From assembly GCA_002432555.1 (NCBI GenBank), contig DJFO01000361.1, positions 1,604-8,793 of the forward strand: a DNA stretch of 7,190 bases, written 5' to 3'. This stretch comes from Marinagarivorans sp. UBA5870. Lineage in GTDB: Bacteria; Pseudomonadota; Gammaproteobacteria; Pseudomonadales; Cellvibrionaceae. The position numbers and the translations under genes are program-made. Shown piece after piece: positions 6,031-7,190 of this stretch (positions within the stretch are counted from its first letter, which is position 1; every line of letters starts with the position of its first letter). The notes under the pieces were generated by a model, which saw only the letters and a list, made by a program, of their open reading frames with translations, was not told the origin of the DNA and searched no databases.

Positions 6031-6929
6031 CGCTGATTGGCTACACCATGCGGCACGTGGCCTGTCGCCACATGCTCACTCGCCGAGGTGCAATGCGTGG
6101 CTTGGTCATCAAAAAACACGTCCGCTCCATAAGCCTTTAGAAATACACCTTTGTCCAAGCCCCCGAGGAACAAAGACTCGTCTAGGCGAATATCCCACGC
6201 CCGTAGGGTGCGGATCACCCTCTCATGGGCCGGTGCCGAGCGCGCTGTCACCAGCGCTGTGCGAATCGGGCAATCATCGCGTCCAAACTCTTTCTGCAGC
6301 CCCTGCAATGCGGCAAGAAACGATTTGAACGGGCCGCCAGTCAAGGGAGTACGCGCCGACTCCCGCTCGCTCCGAGCGAACTCTTCGAGGCCTTGGCTTT
6401 TGTAAACCCTTTCCGCCTCGTCCGAAAAAAGCACTGCGTCGCCGTCAAATGCAAACCGCAGCACCTGAGAATCCTGCTGGCTTTTCTTCGATGTCAAAAG
6501 AGTTGCTGCCGCGACGCCCCGCTCGAGCGCCTGACAGACATCGCCCGCATCGGTCGATAAAAACAGATGGCAGTTGAAGGCCTCGATATATCTGTAGGGG
6601 CTTGCACCACCACAGAATGCCGCGCGAGTGATTTTCAGACCATAGTGATTGATGGAGTTGAACACCCGCAAACCGGTGTCAGCGCTATTGCGCGATAGCA
6701 AAATTATTTCGACTCTGGGCTCTCCACCAAGCAATTCATTGATGTTCAGAAGCTTTTTCACCATTGGGAAGGCATCACCGGGGGCCAAAACATCGTCTTC
6801 GTGATCGATCTGATATTTCGCATAAGCGTCCAAACCCTCCGCCTGGAACACCGCGTGACTCTCGTCCAAATCGAAGAGAGCGCGAGATGATATTGCTATC
6901 ACGAGCTTGCTACCAAAACCTGTAGGCAT
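6018..6929 (-). CDS. cytosolic 5'-nucleotidase (HAD-like, PF06189 family)
   Basis: A 303-residue protein of the 5'-nucleotidase family that also contains animal cytosolic nucleotidase I; it is expected to hydrolyse nucleoside 5'-monophosphates such as AMP or IMP. The opening LVIAISSRALFDLDESHAVF (9-28) is a family signature. HAD motif I is FDGDAVLFSDEAE (161-173) with Asp162 and Asp164, motif II is LVTARSAP (226-233), Lys260 in GGLDKGVFL fits motif III, and ADVFFDDQ (269-276) is motif IV with Asp274-Asp275. The ATG at 6929 has GGAGAAG seven bases upstream. The length is normal. A weak promoter-like pair, TTGATC (7036-7041) and TTTATA (7013-7018) with a 17-base spacer, would give a leader of about 75 bases that contains the unusual inverted repeats at 6968-7006. 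The assignment is confident; the preferred nucleotide is not known. Confidence 0.9.
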   Translation of the reverse strand: MPTGFGSKLVIAISSRALFDLDESHAVFQAEGLDAYAKYQIDHEDDVLAPGDAFPMVKKLLNINELLGGEPRVEIILLSRNSADTGLRVFNSINHYGLKITRAAFCGGASPYRYIEAFNCHLFLSTDAGDVCQALERGVAAATLLTSKKSQQDSQVLRFAFDGDAVLFSDEAERVYKSQGLEEFARSERESARTPLTGGPFKSFLAALQGLQKEFGRDDCPIRTALVTARSAPAHERVIRTLRAWDIRLDESLFLGGLDKGVFLKAYGADVFFDDQATHCTSASEHVATGHVPHGVANQRKTV

Positions 6930-6967
6930 CGAACAACTTCTCCGGGGTCGACCAACGAACGAAAAGC

Positions 6968-7006
6968 ACGCACCCCTTACTCCAGGTGACTTCTGGTGCG
7001 TAAGGG
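6968..7006 (-). repeat. two interleaved inverted repeats, mutually exclusive stems (terminator of yajC or leader element)
   Basis: ACGCACC (6968-6974) pairs with GGTGCGT (6995-7001), and CCCTTAC (6974-6980) pairs with GTAAGGG (7000-7006). The arms are in A-B-A'-B' order and share one or two bases, so both stems cannot form together. An inner CCAG/CTGG pair also exists. On the minus strand the first stem is followed by GCTTTTCGTT, which fits a Rho-independent terminator for yajC. If instead a promoter near 7013-7041 is used, the structure would lie in the nucleotidase leader. Confidence 0.5.
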
Positions 7007-7066
7007 ATCCGGTATAAAGTAGAACAGAGTCAGATGATCAAGATGCAAGCCCCGATGAACCTGCTT

Positions 7067-7190
7067 TTAGATGGCCTTGATAGTGCCTTTCGGCAGCACC
7101 GCATGAACGGCGACTTTCTGGAATTTGAGCTTGATATCGTTCCCGACATCGAGGGTAACGTAAACATCACCCACTTCCGTCACCCGGCCG
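7067..7190 (-). CDS. yajC: YajC, Sec translocase accessory subunit (C-terminal part only)
   Basis: The minus strand is open from base 7190 to TAA at 7067-7069 and encodes 40 residues beginning GRVTEVGDVYVTLDVG and ending AVLPKGTIKAI. This is the C-terminal cytosolic part of YajC: the GRV-T-x-V strand and the final AVLPKGT(M/I)KA(L/I) are strongly conserved. YajC is a small single-pass inner-membrane protein associated with SecDF. The N-terminal membrane helix lies beyond the window. In most gammaproteobacteria secD follows yajC directly; here the next gene on this strand is the 5'-nucleotidase, 138 bases downstream. Confidence 0.9.
   Translation of the reverse strand, partial: GRVTEVGDVYVTLDVGNDIKLKFQKVAVHAVLPKGTIKAI

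Noticed and set aside
5834..6328. 164-codon plus-strand open frame between the Usp gene and the nucleotidase
   Set aside because: It runs through an intergenic gap into the antisense of the nucleotidase C-terminus, with low-complexity Ser/Pro/Arg-rich translation and no recognisable domain.
6968..7006. H-type RNA pseudoknot
   Set aside because: The arm order is right, but the stems share bases and leave no connecting loops, so both cannot form at once; exclusive stems are the better reading.

Overview
The window looks like a piece of a gammaproteobacterial chromosome of moderate G+C. The genes are typical of the Pseudomonas/Marinobacter/Cellvibrio side of that class: a RoxA/YcfD-type ribosomal oxygenase, a [4Fe-4S] APS reductase (CysH), CysB, ThrH, a gammaproteobacterial-type 5'-nucleotidase and YajC. 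From memory, the order pabB - thrH - cysH - small CxxC protein - cysB matches P. aeruginosa PA1758-PA1754. Here pabB is reduced to a 3' remnant and thrH is interrupted by one in-frame stop. No mobile element, CRISPR array, rRNA or tRNA was seen.

Layout. (1) 1-1555, plus strand: a tightly overlapping set of a RoxA-like cupin oxygenase (5' end cut by the window), a GNAT acetyltransferase and a PLD-like DUF7931-type protein, joined by ATGA and TGATG stop/start overlaps. (2) 1560-1871, minus: a small Rieske [2Fe-2S] protein convergent on that operon. (3) 1872-2771: a decayed stretch with a pabB 3' remnant (plus) facing thrH (minus), which is full length apart from an amber codon. (4) 2772-5300: the sulfate-assimilation block. 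cysH and a thioredoxin-fold CxxC protein form a two-gene plus-strand operon, which converges on cysB (minus) at a small hairpin. cysB has its own AT-rich promoter region. (5) 5301-6929, minus: a universal stress protein and a HAD-type 5'-nucleotidase. (6) 7067-7190, minus: the last 40 codons of yajC, which is not listed among the longer open frames but is recognisable.

How they fit together. CysB senses O-acetylserine/N-acetylserine or sulfate and should activate sulfate-reduction genes. CysH reduces adenylyl sulfate to sulfite and needs a dithiol donor. The CxxC protein directly behind cysH is a plausible dedicated donor. The first operon pairs a ribosomal-protein hydroxylase with an acetyltransferase and an uncharacterised protein, so a translation-related role is possible but unproven. 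Loss of pabB and thrH next to an intact cysH suggests gene erosion at this locus, either in a streamlined or host-associated lineage or, for thrH, through a sequence error. yajC is not followed by secD as it usually is, which marks a rearrangement breakpoint or a displaced gene.
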